This document shows positions 7,117-15,990 of a stretch of 64,000 bases of DNA, piece by piece. A model generated the notes under the pieces. The model searched no databases and was not told the origin of the DNA. It worked only from the letters and a program-made list of their open reading frames with translations. Each line of letters starts with the position of its first letter. Position 1 is the stretch's first letter. A program made the translations under genes and the position numbers. This DNA comes from Amycolatopsis azurea DSM 43854. GTDB lineage: Bacteria; Actinomycetota; Actinomycetes; Mycobacteriales; Pseudonocardiaceae. The DNA lies in the NCBI RefSeq assembly GCF_001995215.1, contig NZ_MUXN01000015.1:166701-230700 (forward strand), written 5' to 3'.

Positions 7117-9372
7117 ATGAGACGCACCAGAAAACGACTACTCAGCGCACTCACCGTGACACTCCTCGCTGCCGGGCTCCTCGTGGCCGCGGGTACTCCG
7201 GCGCTGGCGGCGGGCCGCCTCCGCGCCGCCTTCGCCTTGACCGGCAACACCGGTGAGTACACCGTCACGAACCCCAGCAGCGAAACCGTCGCCGACTGGT
7301 CCATCACCTTCACCGTCCCCGCCGGCGTGACCGCCACGAACGGCGCCAACGCCACGGTTTCCCAATCGGGCAACCAGGTCACCCTCACCCCGGCCTTCTA
7401 CATCAAGTCCCTCGGGCCGGGCCGGTCGACCTATCCGTACAGCCCGACGTTCCAGCTCAGTTCCGGGGTCACCCCGGCCACGTGCCGGATCGACGACGGC
7501 AACTGCGACGGTTCGGGCGACGCGCCGCCGTCCACCCCGGCCAACCTGCGCCTCGTGGCGAAGACGACCACGACCGCCGCGCTGGCCTGGAACGCCTCGG
7601 CACCGGGCTCCCTGCCCGTCACCGGCTACGACGTCTACCAGGGCACGACGCTGGCGACCTCGGTCACCGGCACCGAAGCGAGGATCACCGGGCTGACGCC
7701 GAACACGGCCTACAGCTTCACGGTCGTCGCCAAGGACCGGAAGGACGCCAAATCCCCGCCCACCCCGGCGCTCGCGGTGACCACCAACAATCCGAGCGAC
7801 GACACCCAGGCGCCGACCGCGCCGTCGAACCTCCGCTCGACCGCGGTCACGTCCGGTTCCGTCGCCCTGGCGTGGAACGCGTCGACCGACAACACCGGCG
7901 TCGTCTCCTATGACGTCTACAACGGCTCGAACCTCGCCACCACGGTGAACGGCACGACCGCAACGGTGAACGGGCTTTCACCGTCCACTTCGTACTCTTT
8001 CACGGTCAAAGCCCGTGACGGGTACGACAACGTGTCCGCGGCGAGCGCCGCCGTCAGCGCTCGCACCGGCGACATCGTGAACGGGTACGCCCGGGTCGGC
8101 TACTTCGTCCAGTGGGGCATCTACGGCCGCCAGTTCTTCGTCAAGAACCTGGTGTCCAACGGATCGGCCGCCAAGCTGACGCATCTGCTGTACGCCTTCG
8201 GGAACATCGACCCGGTCAACCACACCTGCCTTTCGGGTGTCACCAAGGGAACGACGTCGAATCCCCAGGACCCGAACCAGGGTGACGGCGCGGGCGACGC
8301 GGAAGCCGACTACTCGCGGCCGATGTCCGCGTCCCAGTCGGTCGACGGCGTCGGCGACACCGGGTGGGAGACCTTGCGTGGCAACTTCAACCAGCTGAAG
8401 AAGCTCAAGGCCAAGTACCCGAACCTCAAGGTCCTCATCTCCTTGGGCGGCTGGACCTACTCGAAGTACTTCTCCGACGTCGCGGCCACCGCCGCGTCGC
8501 GGCAGAAGTTCGTCGCGTCGTGCATCGACACGTACCTGAAGGGGAACGTCAAGGCGTACGGCGGTGCGGGCGGACCGGGTACGGCCGCGGGCATCTTCGA
8601 CGGCATCGACATCGACTGGGAGTGGCCGGGCAGCCCCGACGGGCACCCTGGGAACCACTGGAGCGCCGCCGACAAGACCAACCTGACCGCCCTGCTGGCC
8701 GAGTTCCGCACGCAGATGGACGCCTACGGCGCGACCACCGGCAAGCGGTACGAACTCCAGGCGTTCACCCCCGCCGACCCGGCGAAGGTGAGCGGTGGCT
8801 GGGAGATCCCGAAGATCTTCGACTACCTCGACGTCGCCAACGTGCAGGGCTACGACTTCCACGGCTCGGGCAGCGACAACTCGTGGGAGCCGAACATGAC
8901 CGGTCACCAAGGGAACCTCTACCCCGACGCGGACGACCCCTACAAGTTCAAGTTCAGCGTGGAGTCGGCGATAGCCGCCTACACCAACGCCGGGGCGAAT
9001 CCACGGAAACTGACCCTCGGGCTCGCCTTCTACGGAAGAGGCTGGCAAGGGGTCGCGGACGGCGGAAAGAAGGGTGAGTGGCAAAGCGCGACAGGCGCCG
9101 CGCCAGGCCAGTTCGCCGAGGAAGCAGGTACTCGTGGCTACGCGAATCTCTTGGCCAGTGTCCCGAACTGCACCGTCCAGCACGACACCGCGGCCGTGGC
9201 CACGGCGTGCTACACCGGCGCCGGCGGACAATGGTGGACCTTCGACGACGCCTGGTCCATCCAGCAGAAGGTCGCCTGGCTCAAGTCCAAGGGACTGCTC
9301 GGAGTCATGGCATGGGAGATGTCGGGTGACACCGGCGCGCTCATGACCACAGTGGACAATTCCCTCAAGTAA
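7117..9372 (+). CDS. Secreted multidomain chitinase (GH18)
   Basis: Endo-acting chitin hydrolase of 751 residues, exported to the medium. The order is: Arg-rich signal peptide (about 1-37, ending ALAAG), a carbohydrate-binding-like beta domain (about 38-140), two fibronectin type III repeats (about 145-230 and 235-325, each with the SYDVYNG-type strand), and a GH18 catalytic barrel (about 330-751). The DxxDxDxE motif reads FDGIDIDWEW, with Glu502 the acid catalyst. The ATG at 7117 follows GGAGAGA. Two DasR-type operator cores upstream imply repression that is lifted by chitin breakdown products. A strong hairpin follows the stop codon. Confidence 0.95.
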   Translation: MRRTRKRLLSALTVTLLAAGLLVAAGTPALAAGRLRAAFALTGNTGEYTVTNPSSETVADWSITFTVPAGVTATNGANATVSQSGNQVTLTPAFYIKSLGPGRSTYPYSPTFQLSSGVTPATCRIDDGNCDGSGDAPPSTPANLRLVAKTTTTAALAWNASAPGSLPVTGYDVYQGTTLATSVTGTEARITGLTPNTAYSFTVVAKDRKDAKSPPTPALAVTTNNPSDDTQAPTAPSNLRSTAVTSGSVALAWNASTDNTGVVSYDVYNGSNLATTVNGTTATVNGLSPSTSYSFTVKARDGYDNVSAASAAVSARTGDIVNGYARVGYFVQWGIYGRQFFVKNLVSNGSAAKLTHLLYAFGNIDPVNHTCLSGVTKGTTSNPQDPNQGDGAGDAEADYSRPMSASQSVDGVGDTGWETLRGNFNQLKKLKAKYPNLKVLISLGGWTYSKYFSDVAATAASRQKFVASCIDTYLKGNVKAYGGAGGPGTAAGIFDGIDIDWEWPGSPDGHPGNHWSAADKTNLTALLAEFRTQMDAYGATTGKRYELQAFTPADPAKVSGGWEIPKIFDYLDVANVQGYDFHGSGSDNSWEPNMTGHQGNLYPDADDPYKFKFSVESAIAAYTNAGANPRKLTLGLAFYGRGWQGVADGGKKGEWQSATGAAPGQFAEEAGTRGYANLLASVPNCTVQHDTAAVATACYTGAGGQWWTFDDAWSIQQKVAWLKSKGLLGVMAWEMSGDTGALMTTVDNSLK

Positions 9373-9376
9373 AAGC

Positions 9377-9420
9377 TCGTGAGTGGTAAGTGACGTTCTA
9401 ACGTCACTTACCACTCACGA
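9377..9420. terminator. Strong hairpin after chitinase gene
   Basis: Arms of 21 bp (9377-9397 and 9400-9420) are perfectly complementary around a 2-nt loop. They begin 5 bases after the chitinase stop codon. Part of the 3' arm (ACTTACCACTCACGAC) is repeated unpaired near 9621-9637 at the end of the convergent SDR gene. It probably acts as a terminator. Confidence 0.75.
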
Positions 9421-9500
9421 CCCCCTTGACCGACTACGGCGCGGCACCTTGGTCGCCCGCGCTACCGCGGTAACCGCTGGTGCACGGGGACGACCTCCAA

Positions 9501-9555
9501 GTCCGTGAAGGCCTCCTTGAGGGACCCAGGGTCCCTCAAGGAGGCCTTCACGGAC
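9501..9555. repeat. Long perfect hairpin repeat, copy 2 (25-bp arms)
   Basis: Arms 9501-9525 and 9531-9555 are identical in sequence to those at 1652-1706, and only the 5-nt loop differs (CCAGG versus TCTGG). The element lies between two convergent genes. Arm identity across 7.8 kb with a free loop suggests a mobile or gene-converting palindrome. Confidence 0.85.
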
Positions 9556-9635
9556 CTGGACCTACGACCCACCACAGCCAGAACCCAGTAGGTAACTGAG
9601 ACCCGGTGGCTCTAACGCGACTTACCACTCACGAC

Positions 9636-10343
9636 CTAGACCGAGTCCTTGGTCGCGGTCCAGCCGCCGTCCACCACCAGCTTTGTCCCGGTGACGTACG
9701 AGGCCGCGGGCGAGGCCAGGAACGCGATCACCTCGGCGACCTCCGCGGGATCCCCGAGCCGTCCCGCCGGCGTGGCCCGGACGGCGCGGGCGTGGTCGGC
9801 CTCGGACACGCGGTCCCAGGCCGGGGTCTGGATCGGACCGGGCAGGACGGAGTTCACGCGGACGTCGGGCGCGTACTCGACGGCCAGCTGGCGGCCGAGC
9901 GCGACCAAAGCTCCCTTGCTCGCCGCGTAGGCCGGCCTCCCGGGGAGTCCGACGAGAGCGTGCACCGAGGAGACCAGCACGATCGATCCCCGGCGCTCCC
10001 GCAACGACGGAAGACAGGCTTTGGCGCCGAGATACGCGCCCGCGAGGTTGACGTCCAGCTGCCGGTCCCAGTCCGTCCTCTCGAGTTCGTGCAGCGGCGC
10101 CACCACGACGGTGAACGCGTTGCTGACCAGGACATCCACCCCTCCGCAGGCCTTTTCGGCGAGCTCGACGGCCCGCCGCCAGGTGCCTTCGTCGGACACG
10201 TCGCCGACGACGCCGTGCTCCAGCCCCGGCTGCTCGGTGATGTCCACGCCGACGACGGTGTGCCCGGCCGCGGCGAGGCGGGTCGCGGTCGCCGCGCCGA
10301 TACCGGACGCGGCCCCCGAAACGATCGCGCAGGATGTGGTCAA
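9636..10343 (-). CDS. SDR family oxidoreductase
   Basis: Classical short-chain dehydrogenase of 235 residues. The cofactor motif is GAASGIGAATA. The VSN region replaces the usual NNAG. The catalytic triad area shows SSVHALVGLPGRPAYAASKGA (Ser, Tyr, Lys), and the C terminus ends GTKLVVDGGWT. The TTG start at 10343 has GGAGGAGA upstream. It is divergent from a lactonase gene with 42 bases between the starts. The pair would fit oxidation of a sugar to its lactone and hydrolysis of that lactone, but the substrate is inferred. Confidence 0.9.
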   Translation of the reverse strand: MTTSCAIVSGAASGIGAATATRLAAAGHTVVGVDITEQPGLEHGVVGDVSDEGTWRRAVELAEKACGGVDVLVSNAFTVVVAPLHELERTDWDRQLDVNLAGAYLGAKACLPSLRERRGSIVLVSSVHALVGLPGRPAYAASKGALVALGRQLAVEYAPDVRVNSVLPGPIQTPAWDRVSEADHARAVRATPAGRLGDPAEVAEVIAFLASPAASYVTGTKLVVDGGWTATKDSV

Positions 10344-10385
10344 AAGGGATTCTCCTCCACCTCGGCTTGCTGCACAGTGTGCCTC

Positions 10386-11411
10386 GTGACTTCTGCGAAC
10401 GACGACCGGACTCTGCTCATCGTCGGCTGCTATACCGCCGCGAGCGACGGGAACGGCGAAGGCATCGGTACCTTCTGGCGCGACGGGCGGACCGGGGAGC
10501 TGACCCCGGCTGGCTCGCTCGAACTCGACTCACCGAGCTGGCTGACCCCGCATCCCACGCTGCCGGTGCTCTACGCCGTGAACGAGACGGCCGAAGGCGC
10601 GATCACCGCCGTGGCTGTCGCCGAAGACGGCACCTTGGAGGTCCTGAACTCGCTCCCGGCCGGTGGCGCGGACCCGTGCCATCTGGCGGTCACTCCCGAC
10701 GGCCGGTTCCTGTTGTGCGCCAACTACAGCGGCGGCAGCCTGGCCGTGTTCGCACTGGGCGCGGACGGGGTGCCCACCGTGCGCACGGCACTCGTCCAGC
10801 ACGAAGGCGCCGGCCCTATATCCGACCGGCAGGAAGCGGCGCACGTCCACATGGCCGTGGTCGACGAGACCGGCACGCTGGTCAGCGCCGTCGATCTCGG
10901 CGCCGACGAGATCCGCAGCTACCGCCTCGGCGAGGAAGGCGAGCTGATCCCGCTGTCGGTGTCGACGCTGCCCGCCGGGACCGGCCCCCGCCAGCTGGTC
11001 CGGCGCCCCGGTACGAACCACGCGTACGTCCTCGGCGAACTGGCCGCTTCGCTGCTGACGGTGCGGGAAGAGCCGCCAGGCACGTTCGCCGTCGAGAACT
11101 CCACTCCCGCGCCCCTCGATCCCGGTGGTGACAACCTTCCCGGCCAGCTCACGCTGCACGACGACCGGTTGTTCGTGTCGAACCGGGGCCCCGAGACGGT
11201 CACGGAGTTCACTTTCGACGGAGTCCTCCCGAAGGCCGTCGCCGATCACGGCACCGGCGAATGGCCTCGGCATTTCTCGATCGTCGGCGATCATTGTTAT
11301 GTCGCGGCGCAGAGCGCCGACGCGATCCAGGCATACGAGCTAGCGACCTGGCGGCTGATCGGCACTTATCCGGTCGGGAGCCCGGCTTTCGTCGGCCCCT
11401 GGCGAGCCTGA
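10386..11411 (+). CDS. Lactonase family protein (seven-bladed propeller)
   Basis: Cytoplasmic protein of 341 residues of the 6-phosphogluconolactonase-like (YbhE) propeller family. Recurrent blade motifs are visible, such as PSWLTPHPTLPVLYAVNE, GADPCHLAVTPDGRFLLCAN, GTGPRQLVRRPGTNHAYV and GEWPRHFSIVGDH. The GTG at 10386 is taken as the start. A GTG three codons upstream is equally possible, and neither has a good ribosome binding site, so the message may be leaderless. It is divergent from the SDR gene and followed by a 16-bp hairpin terminator. Confidence 0.88.
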   Translation: MTSANDDRTLLIVGCYTAASDGNGEGIGTFWRDGRTGELTPAGSLELDSPSWLTPHPTLPVLYAVNETAEGAITAVAVAEDGTLEVLNSLPAGGADPCHLAVTPDGRFLLCANYSGGSLAVFALGADGVPTVRTALVQHEGAGPISDRQEAAHVHMAVVDETGTLVSAVDLGADEIRSYRLGEEGELIPLSVSTLPAGTGPRQLVRRPGTNHAYVLGELAASLLTVREEPPGTFAVENSTPAPLDPGGDNLPGQLTLHDDRLFVSNRGPETVTEFTFDGVLPKAVADHGTGEWPRHFSIVGDHCYVAAQSADAIQAYELATWRLIGTYPVGSPAFVGPWRA

Positions 11412-11414
11412 TTC

Positions 11415-11451
11415 GTTCAGCGGGCTGAACGCTTTGTTCAGCCCGCTGAAC
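11415..11451 (+). terminator. Hairpin terminator after lactonase gene
   Basis: Arms GTTCAGCGGGCTGAAC (11415-11430) and its complement (11436-11451) pair perfectly over 16 bp with a 5-nt loop. A weak T-rich stretch follows at 11460-11472. Each arm is nearly palindromic in itself. Confidence 0.7.
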
Positions 11452-11497
11452 AAAGACGGATTTCTTTCTTTTCGAGGCGAATTAAGGTCTTGACGCA

Positions 11498-11513
11498 ACT
11501 GGTTCAGACCATG
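11498..11513. promoter_or_regulatory. DasR-like operator before polysaccharide lyase gene
   Basis: ACTGGTTCAGACCATG keeps both half-sites of the dre consensus (ACTGGT and AGACCA) with two changes in the central dinucleotide. It is 53 bases upstream of the lyase ATG. It may bind DasR or a related GntR protein, and the assignment is by similarity only. Confidence 0.5.
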
Positions 11514-11566
11514 ACACTGAATCGCACGCCGCCGGTGACCTGGCTCACACCCGCCCGAGGAGAACC

Positions 11567-12736
11567 ATGTCCCTACCGAAGAAACTGTTCGCACTGGCCA
11601 CGCTCGTCCCGTTGGCGCTAGGGCTTTTCAGCGCGCCGTCCCAGGCCGCGCCCGCCACCTTCACCCACCCCGGCGTGCTGGTCAGCCGCCCGCAGCTCGA
11701 CTTCGTACGCACCAAGGTCCAGGCAGGCGCGCAACCGTGGAAACAGGCCTACGACGCGATGATGTCGAGTCCGTACGCCTCACTGTCCCGGTCACCGAAA
11801 CCGCGCGCCGTCGTCGAATGCGGCCCCTATTCGAATCCGAATATCGGCTGTACCGATGAACGGCAAGACGCGATCGCCGCGTACTCCCTTTCTCTCGCGT
11901 GGTACATCACTCGCGACGCGAAATACGCGACCAAGGCGATCGAGATCATGGACGCCTGGTCCGCGGTACTGAAAGATCACACGAACAGCAACGCGCCCCT
12001 GCAATCGGCCTGGTCGGCCTCGTCATGGCCGCGCGCGGCGGAAATCATCAAGCACACCTACACGAGCTGGCCGAATTCCGGCCGCTTCGGCACCATGCTC
12101 AGGAACGTGTACCTGCCGAAGGTGATCAACGGCAGTCACAGCAATGGGAACTGGGAACTCAGCATGACCGAGGCCTCGATCGGCATCGCCGTGTTCCTCG
12201 ACGACAAGACGAGCTACGACAAGGCCGTCGCGAAGTTCCGCACCCGCGTGCCCGCCTACCTCTACCTCACCGGTGACGGCGCGCTCCCGAAGACCGCGCC
12301 CGGCAGCGGCCTGGACACCCGCGACAAGATCGTGAAGTACTGGCAGGGTCAGACGACGTTCGTCAACGGCCTCTCGCAGGAGACCTGCCGGGACTTCACC
12401 CACACCGGCTACGGCCTCGCCGCCATCGCGAACTTCGCCGAGACCACCCGCATCCAGGGCCAGGATCTCTACCCCGAGATCGGCGACCGCCTCCGCGAAG
12501 GCCTCGGCTTCCACGCGAAGTACCAGATGGGCGCGGCCGTCCCGTCGTGGCTGTGCGGCGGCAGCCTGAAGCTCGGCCTGGGCCCGATCACCGAGGTCGG
12601 CTACAACCACTTCCACACCCGCCTCGGGCTCACCATGGCCAACACCGAGGCCCTCACCCTGCGCCAGCGCCCCGCGGGCACCAACAGCCTGTTCGTCTCC
12701 TGGCAGACCCTCACGCACGCCGACAACCCACAGTGA
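11567..12736 (+). CDS. Secreted alginate-lyase-family protein
   Basis: Exported protein of 389 residues with a clear signal peptide (MSLPKKLFALATLVPLALG, cleavage near PSQAAPA). The mature part matches the alpha-toroid alginate lyase family: HPGVLVSRPQLDFVRTKV, IAAYSLSLAWYITRD, and the NGNWELSMTEASIGIAVFL block that holds the conserved Asn, followed by HTGYGLAAIANFAETT. Related actinobacterial proteins are annotated as alginate lyases, but the true polysaccharide is often unknown. The start has AGGAGAACC upstream. A dre-like operator precedes it, so it may be co-regulated with the chitinase. A 14-bp hairpin follows. Confidence 0.87.
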   Translation: MSLPKKLFALATLVPLALGLFSAPSQAAPATFTHPGVLVSRPQLDFVRTKVQAGAQPWKQAYDAMMSSPYASLSRSPKPRAVVECGPYSNPNIGCTDERQDAIAAYSLSLAWYITRDAKYATKAIEIMDAWSAVLKDHTNSNAPLQSAWSASSWPRAAEIIKHTYTSWPNSGRFGTMLRNVYLPKVINGSHSNGNWELSMTEASIGIAVFLDDKTSYDKAVAKFRTRVPAYLYLTGDGALPKTAPGSGLDTRDKIVKYWQGQTTFVNGLSQETCRDFTHTGYGLAAIANFAETTRIQGQDLYPEIGDRLREGLGFHAKYQMGAAVPSWLCGGSLKLGLGPITEVGYNHFHTRLGLTMANTEALTLRQRPAGTNSLFVSWQTLTHADNPQ

Positions 12737-12738
12737 CT

Positions 12739-12778
12739 CCGTGAGGGCCGCCTGATTGCGGCAGGGCGGCCCTCACGG
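12739..12778 (+). terminator. Hairpin terminator after lyase gene
   Basis: A perfect 14-bp stem (12739-12752 with 12765-12778, arm CCGTGAGGGCCGCC) with a 12-nt loop begins 3 bases after the lyase stop codon. Confidence 0.75.
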
Positions 12779-12814
12779 TCCGTTTTCCCAGCTCAGACAC
12801 ACAGTGACCCCTGG

Positions 12815-12845
12815 TTGCAAGCCCCTGTTCGGGACCCGCTAAAGT
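12815..12845 (+). promoter_or_regulatory. Possible tRNA promoter
   Basis: TTGCAA at 12815 and TAAAGT at 12840 are separated by 19 bases, and they end about 30 bases before the tRNA. They resemble housekeeping -35 and -10 boxes with wide spacing. Confidence 0.35.
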
Positions 12846-12875
12846 ACTCACATCGCACTCCACGGAGCGCGGGTC

Positions 12876-12949
<74 letters not shown>

Positions 12950-12960
12950 CGGACAGAAAG

Positions 12961-13001
12961 ACCGCTTGATTGGGACTACAGTCCTGGTCAGGCGGTTTTT
13001 T
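12961..13001 (+). terminator. Terminator of tRNA-Pro
   Basis: Outer stem ACCGCTTGA / TCAGGCGGT (one G-T pair) encloses a small inner GGAC/GTCC stem and is followed by six T residues. This is a canonical Rho-independent structure 11 bases after the tRNA. The following stretch to the integrase terminator (13002-13438) holds no recognisable gene. Confidence 0.8.
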
Positions 13002-13438
13002 CGTTGCGGCGAAGATTATTTTTCGGGAAGCACCGAAGCATCTGCTTGGGGACCACGCGGGGACCAAGTTGATCTTCAGGCGCCCGAAGCGCACTTGACT
13101 GGAGCAAAAGAGGGTTCCCGACGTTCCCCCATCCGAGTGAATCCGGCAGCGTAAGCGCCAGAGGCTGTCTCCGCGTCGCTGACGCGAGCTTCCCCCGCGC
13201 GGGTGAACGTTCGCCTGCGTACAGTCACGGCGATCTGACACTGTGCCACCGGCTGACGTCCCGGATCAGCGTCAGCGGACCTGCAAGAAATGCGCGCAGG
13301 CCCCACCAATAGCGCCTTCGCGGAAATGTCGCCGCGGTGATCATCTAACGGCTTCGCGGGCCGCCGCGGCGGCGGGTTACGCAATTCGAGGATGGCTGCC
13401 CGTGGCCGGGGTCGACTGCAAGAACATCGCGCAAAAGA

Positions 13439-13470
13439 AAACGCTCCGCCTTCGGAAAGGCGGAGCGTTT
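13439..13470 (-). terminator. Rho-independent terminator of integrase gene
   Basis: A perfect 14-bp stem AAACGCTCCGCCTT / AAGGCGGAGCGTTT with a 4-nt loop lies 20 bases after the integrase stop on the minus strand. It is followed in that direction by a T-rich run. Confidence 0.88.
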
Positions 13471-13490
13471 GTAGTGCGGCGAGAATTCAG

Positions 13491-14693
13491 TTATTTCACG
13501 ACGAGTAGCCGGGGTGTGCGTGGGGCGCGCAGGTGCTCGGTGAGGAGCTCCCCGGCGTCGGTGACGGTCTGCTGGTCGGGGTGCAGGTAGCGCTGGGTGG
13601 TAATGATCGAGCCGTGGCCGGCGATCTTCTGCAGGTGGTGCACCGGGACGCCGGCGTCGGCCATCCAGGTGAGCCCGGTGTGGCGCAGGTCGTGACGGCG
13701 CAGGTGCTCGTACCCGAGCTGGGTGACGATCTCGTCCCAGTGCGTCGCGTCGCGCAGGATCGCGGTGGTGACGCGGCCGCCGCGGGGCCCGACGAACAGC
13801 CGCGCGTCCGGGTTCCCGTCGGTCAGGGCGATCCGTTGCAGGACCAGGTCCCGGATGTCCTCGATGATCGGCACTTTCCGGGCTCGTTTGCCCTTGGTGC
13901 CCTTGTCCAGCAGCCCACCGGGCCCGGGCGTGGTCTGGCGCCGCAGGTTCCAGATCCAGTTCTTCGTGTCGATGTCCTTGACCCGGCAACCGGAGACCTC
14001 CCCGATCCGGGTCGCGGTACACGCCTCGAACACCACCACGTCGCCCCAGCCGCGGTACTCACGGTAGGACCGCGCGACGAGGGCGTCGGCCAGGGCGGTG
14101 AGCGTGTACCAATCCGGCAGCGCCAGCGCCCGCGGATCCTCCAGCTCGTCCTCGGCCAGCTTGTACTCCTTCTGCCACCCGGTCACCCGCGCCGGGTTGT
14201 ACTCGACGAGCCCGTCGCGGCGGGCCTGCTCCATGGCCCTGACCAGCGGCGCGATGCTGTTCTTCACCACCGACCGGCTGTAGCCGTCGGCGATCCACGC
14301 GTGCACCGCACGGTCGACCACACCGTTGGAGATCCTCCGCACCGGAAGATGCCCCACGGTCGGCACCACCCGCAACCGCCACCCGGCCATGTACGGGTCC
14401 AGGCTCTTCGTCTCCAGGCCCCGCATGATCAGCGGCATGTTCGCCTCGCCGTACTCGGCCAGCGGCATCGTCGCCATCCGCGGATCGATCCCGTTCTCGG
14501 CGTCGGCCTCGAGCTGCTCGATCCACTGCTGGGCCTCGCGCTCCTCGGCGAACGACTCCGACTTGCTCGGCCGCTTCTTCGTCACCGGATCGACCCAGCG
14601 CACCCGCGCCTTGTACGGCTTCGTCCGGCCCTCGCGGTACTCGATGTCCGCCGACAGCGAGATCCCGATCGGCACCACGATCGCAGCGGGCAT
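13491..14693 (-). CDS. Site-specific integrase, tyrosine recombinase
   Basis: Phage/ICE-type tyrosine recombinase of 400 residues. An N-terminal arm-binding region (around 1-70, EYREGRTKPYKARVRWVD) and a SAM-like core-binding region precede the catalytic domain. There the first Arg (ATRIGEVSGCRVKDID), the HDLRH box (HxxR), the GHGS His and the nucleophile Tyr in TTQRYLHPD are all present, so it looks intact. I chose the ATG at 14693 because it overlaps the excisionase stop (ATGA). It points toward tRNA-Pro, as is usual for integrases of tRNA-targeted elements. Confidence 0.93.
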   Translation of the reverse strand: MPAAIVVPIGISLSADIEYREGRTKPYKARVRWVDPVTKKRPSKSESFAEEREAQQWIEQLEADAENGIDPRMATMPLAEYGEANMPLIMRGLETKSLDPYMAGWRLRVVPTVGHLPVRRISNGVVDRAVHAWIADGYSRSVVKNSIAPLVRAMEQARRDGLVEYNPARVTGWQKEYKLAEDELEDPRALALPDWYTLTALADALVARSYREYRGWGDVVVFEACTATRIGEVSGCRVKDIDTKNWIWNLRRQTTPGPGGLLDKGTKGKRARKVPIIEDIRDLVLQRIALTDGNPDARLFVGPRGGRVTTAILRDATHWDEIVTQLGYEHLRRHDLRHTGLTWMADAGVPVHHLQKIAGHGSIITTQRYLHPDQQTVTDAGELLTEHLRAPRTPRLLVVK

Positions 14694-14914
14694 CAGGCCG
14701 TCACCTTCTCCGGATCCACCCGACGGCTCCGCAGCCACGTGTCGACGTCCGCCGCGCTGTAGACGATCACCCGCTCCGACAACGGCACGAACGGCGGCCC
14801 CTGCGGCGGCTTCGCCGTCCGCCACCGCCGCACCGTCGACGGATCCACATGCAACAGCGCCGCCACCTCCTCCGTCGACAACCACGTCCCATCCACCAGC
14901 AGCGGCTCCGTCAC
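14693..14914 (-). CDS. Excisionase-like helix-turn-helix protein
   Basis: Small DNA-binding protein of 73 residues with a MerR/BldC-like winged helix: WLSTEEVAALLHVDPSTVRR, then an aromatic/basic wing ending in VIVYSAADVDTWL. Such proteins directly upstream of an integrase act as recombination directionality factors. The GTG at 14914 has GGGGAG upstream, so I prefer it to an earlier start at 14989. It is joined to the integrase by an ATGA overlap. Confidence 0.85.
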   Translation of the reverse strand: MTEPLLVDGTWLSTEEVAALLHVDPSTVRRWRTAKPPQGPPFVPLSERVIVYSAADVDTWLRSRRVDPEKVTA

Positions 14915-15831
14915 GACTCCCCCACCCCGCCACGCGACGGGACGCTGAACGTCCCGGGCACTGCCGTGTGACCGCCAAAGACCGGGCACACCCGAGGGGA
15001 AGGCAAGATCAGCGGAGGCAAGATGAAGCGTGGGACCGGACGACGTGCCGCGGTGAACACGAGAACGGGAACCCCATCCGATGTCCGAGCAGAGACAGCC
15101 AGGCGTGCCTGAAGGCGGCGGCAGAGGGGCTGGCTGATGACAGGGGGCACGACGGCCGGGCGCAGGGATGGCTTGCGGGACATGGGAGACCTCTCACGTA
15201 GCGATGAGTTGTCTCGTTCCGCCCGCGCTCAGCGCGGCGAGCCCCGTCCGAGTCCGTCCCTCGTCCCGCGAGACCACACAGGGTCTTCGAGCGGTCTGGC
15301 ATCCGCCTGGATCGGCCGCGCAATCCGTGCGCTGCCTTGATTCCCACGGTACGCGACAACACTGCGTTCGCAACACTGAAACCACGCGCACACTGTGATT
15401 TCCGCATGAGCTTCGGGCTTGGCGTGTGGTCCTGTTCGGGTCTGTTTCTGGTCCCCGGATGGGCCTGGATGGGCCATGGTCTTTTCGGGGTCTCAGACAG
15501 GGCGCCCCAAGGTCGCCGCAAAGACCAATACCGGACCTGGACAAGCTTTGAGGGCCAACCGTGGCCATGCTGAGGCCGTCTACGGGCCTTCACTCGGTGC
15601 AGTGGACAATCCGCACGACCATCGACACGCCGGGTTCAACGACCGCGGAGCCTTTCTAAATCTGGGGCGGCCAACCCTCCGGGCCGATTCCGCGCGTTGA
15701 GCTCCAGGTCGATCCGGGTGTCCGCCCGTTGGCCAGACGAGCACCTCGATCGGCGTGTTCTTCACGGAAGAACACCGCTTTACGCCAACGCAGAACCGGA
15801 AGGCGTGCCGGTTTCGACGGCCGAACGCTTC
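14915..15831. other. Gene-poor tract behind excisionase
   Basis: I see no reading frame with family character on either strand in about 900 bases. Base composition is less GC-rich around 15340-15500 than in neighbouring genes. Any original element genes here appear to have been lost or eroded. Confidence 0.5.
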
Positions 15832-15990
15832 CACGTCGAGGTGGCGGGCGCCTACGAGTCAGTGGGTGATCTTGCGCGGGCGATCCCGCTGCACGAGACC
15901 ACCCTCACCGACAGCGAACGAGTCTTCGGTCCCGACCACCCCACAACCCAGATCATCCGCTCAAACCTCGACAAGGCGCGAACGACCTGA
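15832..15990 (+). pseudogene. TPR-repeat protein C-terminal fragment
   Basis: About 50 residues match the tetratricopeptide repeats of NB-ARC/AfsR-type proteins: AYESVGDLARAIPLHETTL, then ERVFGPDHPTTQIIRSNLD. Only the last repeat and stop codon survive, and the upstream frame has no family similarity. It is interpreted as the 3' remnant of a larger signalling protein inside the decayed element. Confidence 0.6.

Noticed and set aside
15194..15568. A 124-codon minus-strand frame in the gene-poor tract
   Set aside because: There is no ribosome binding site, no family character and Arg/Gly/Cys-rich composition typical of chance frames.
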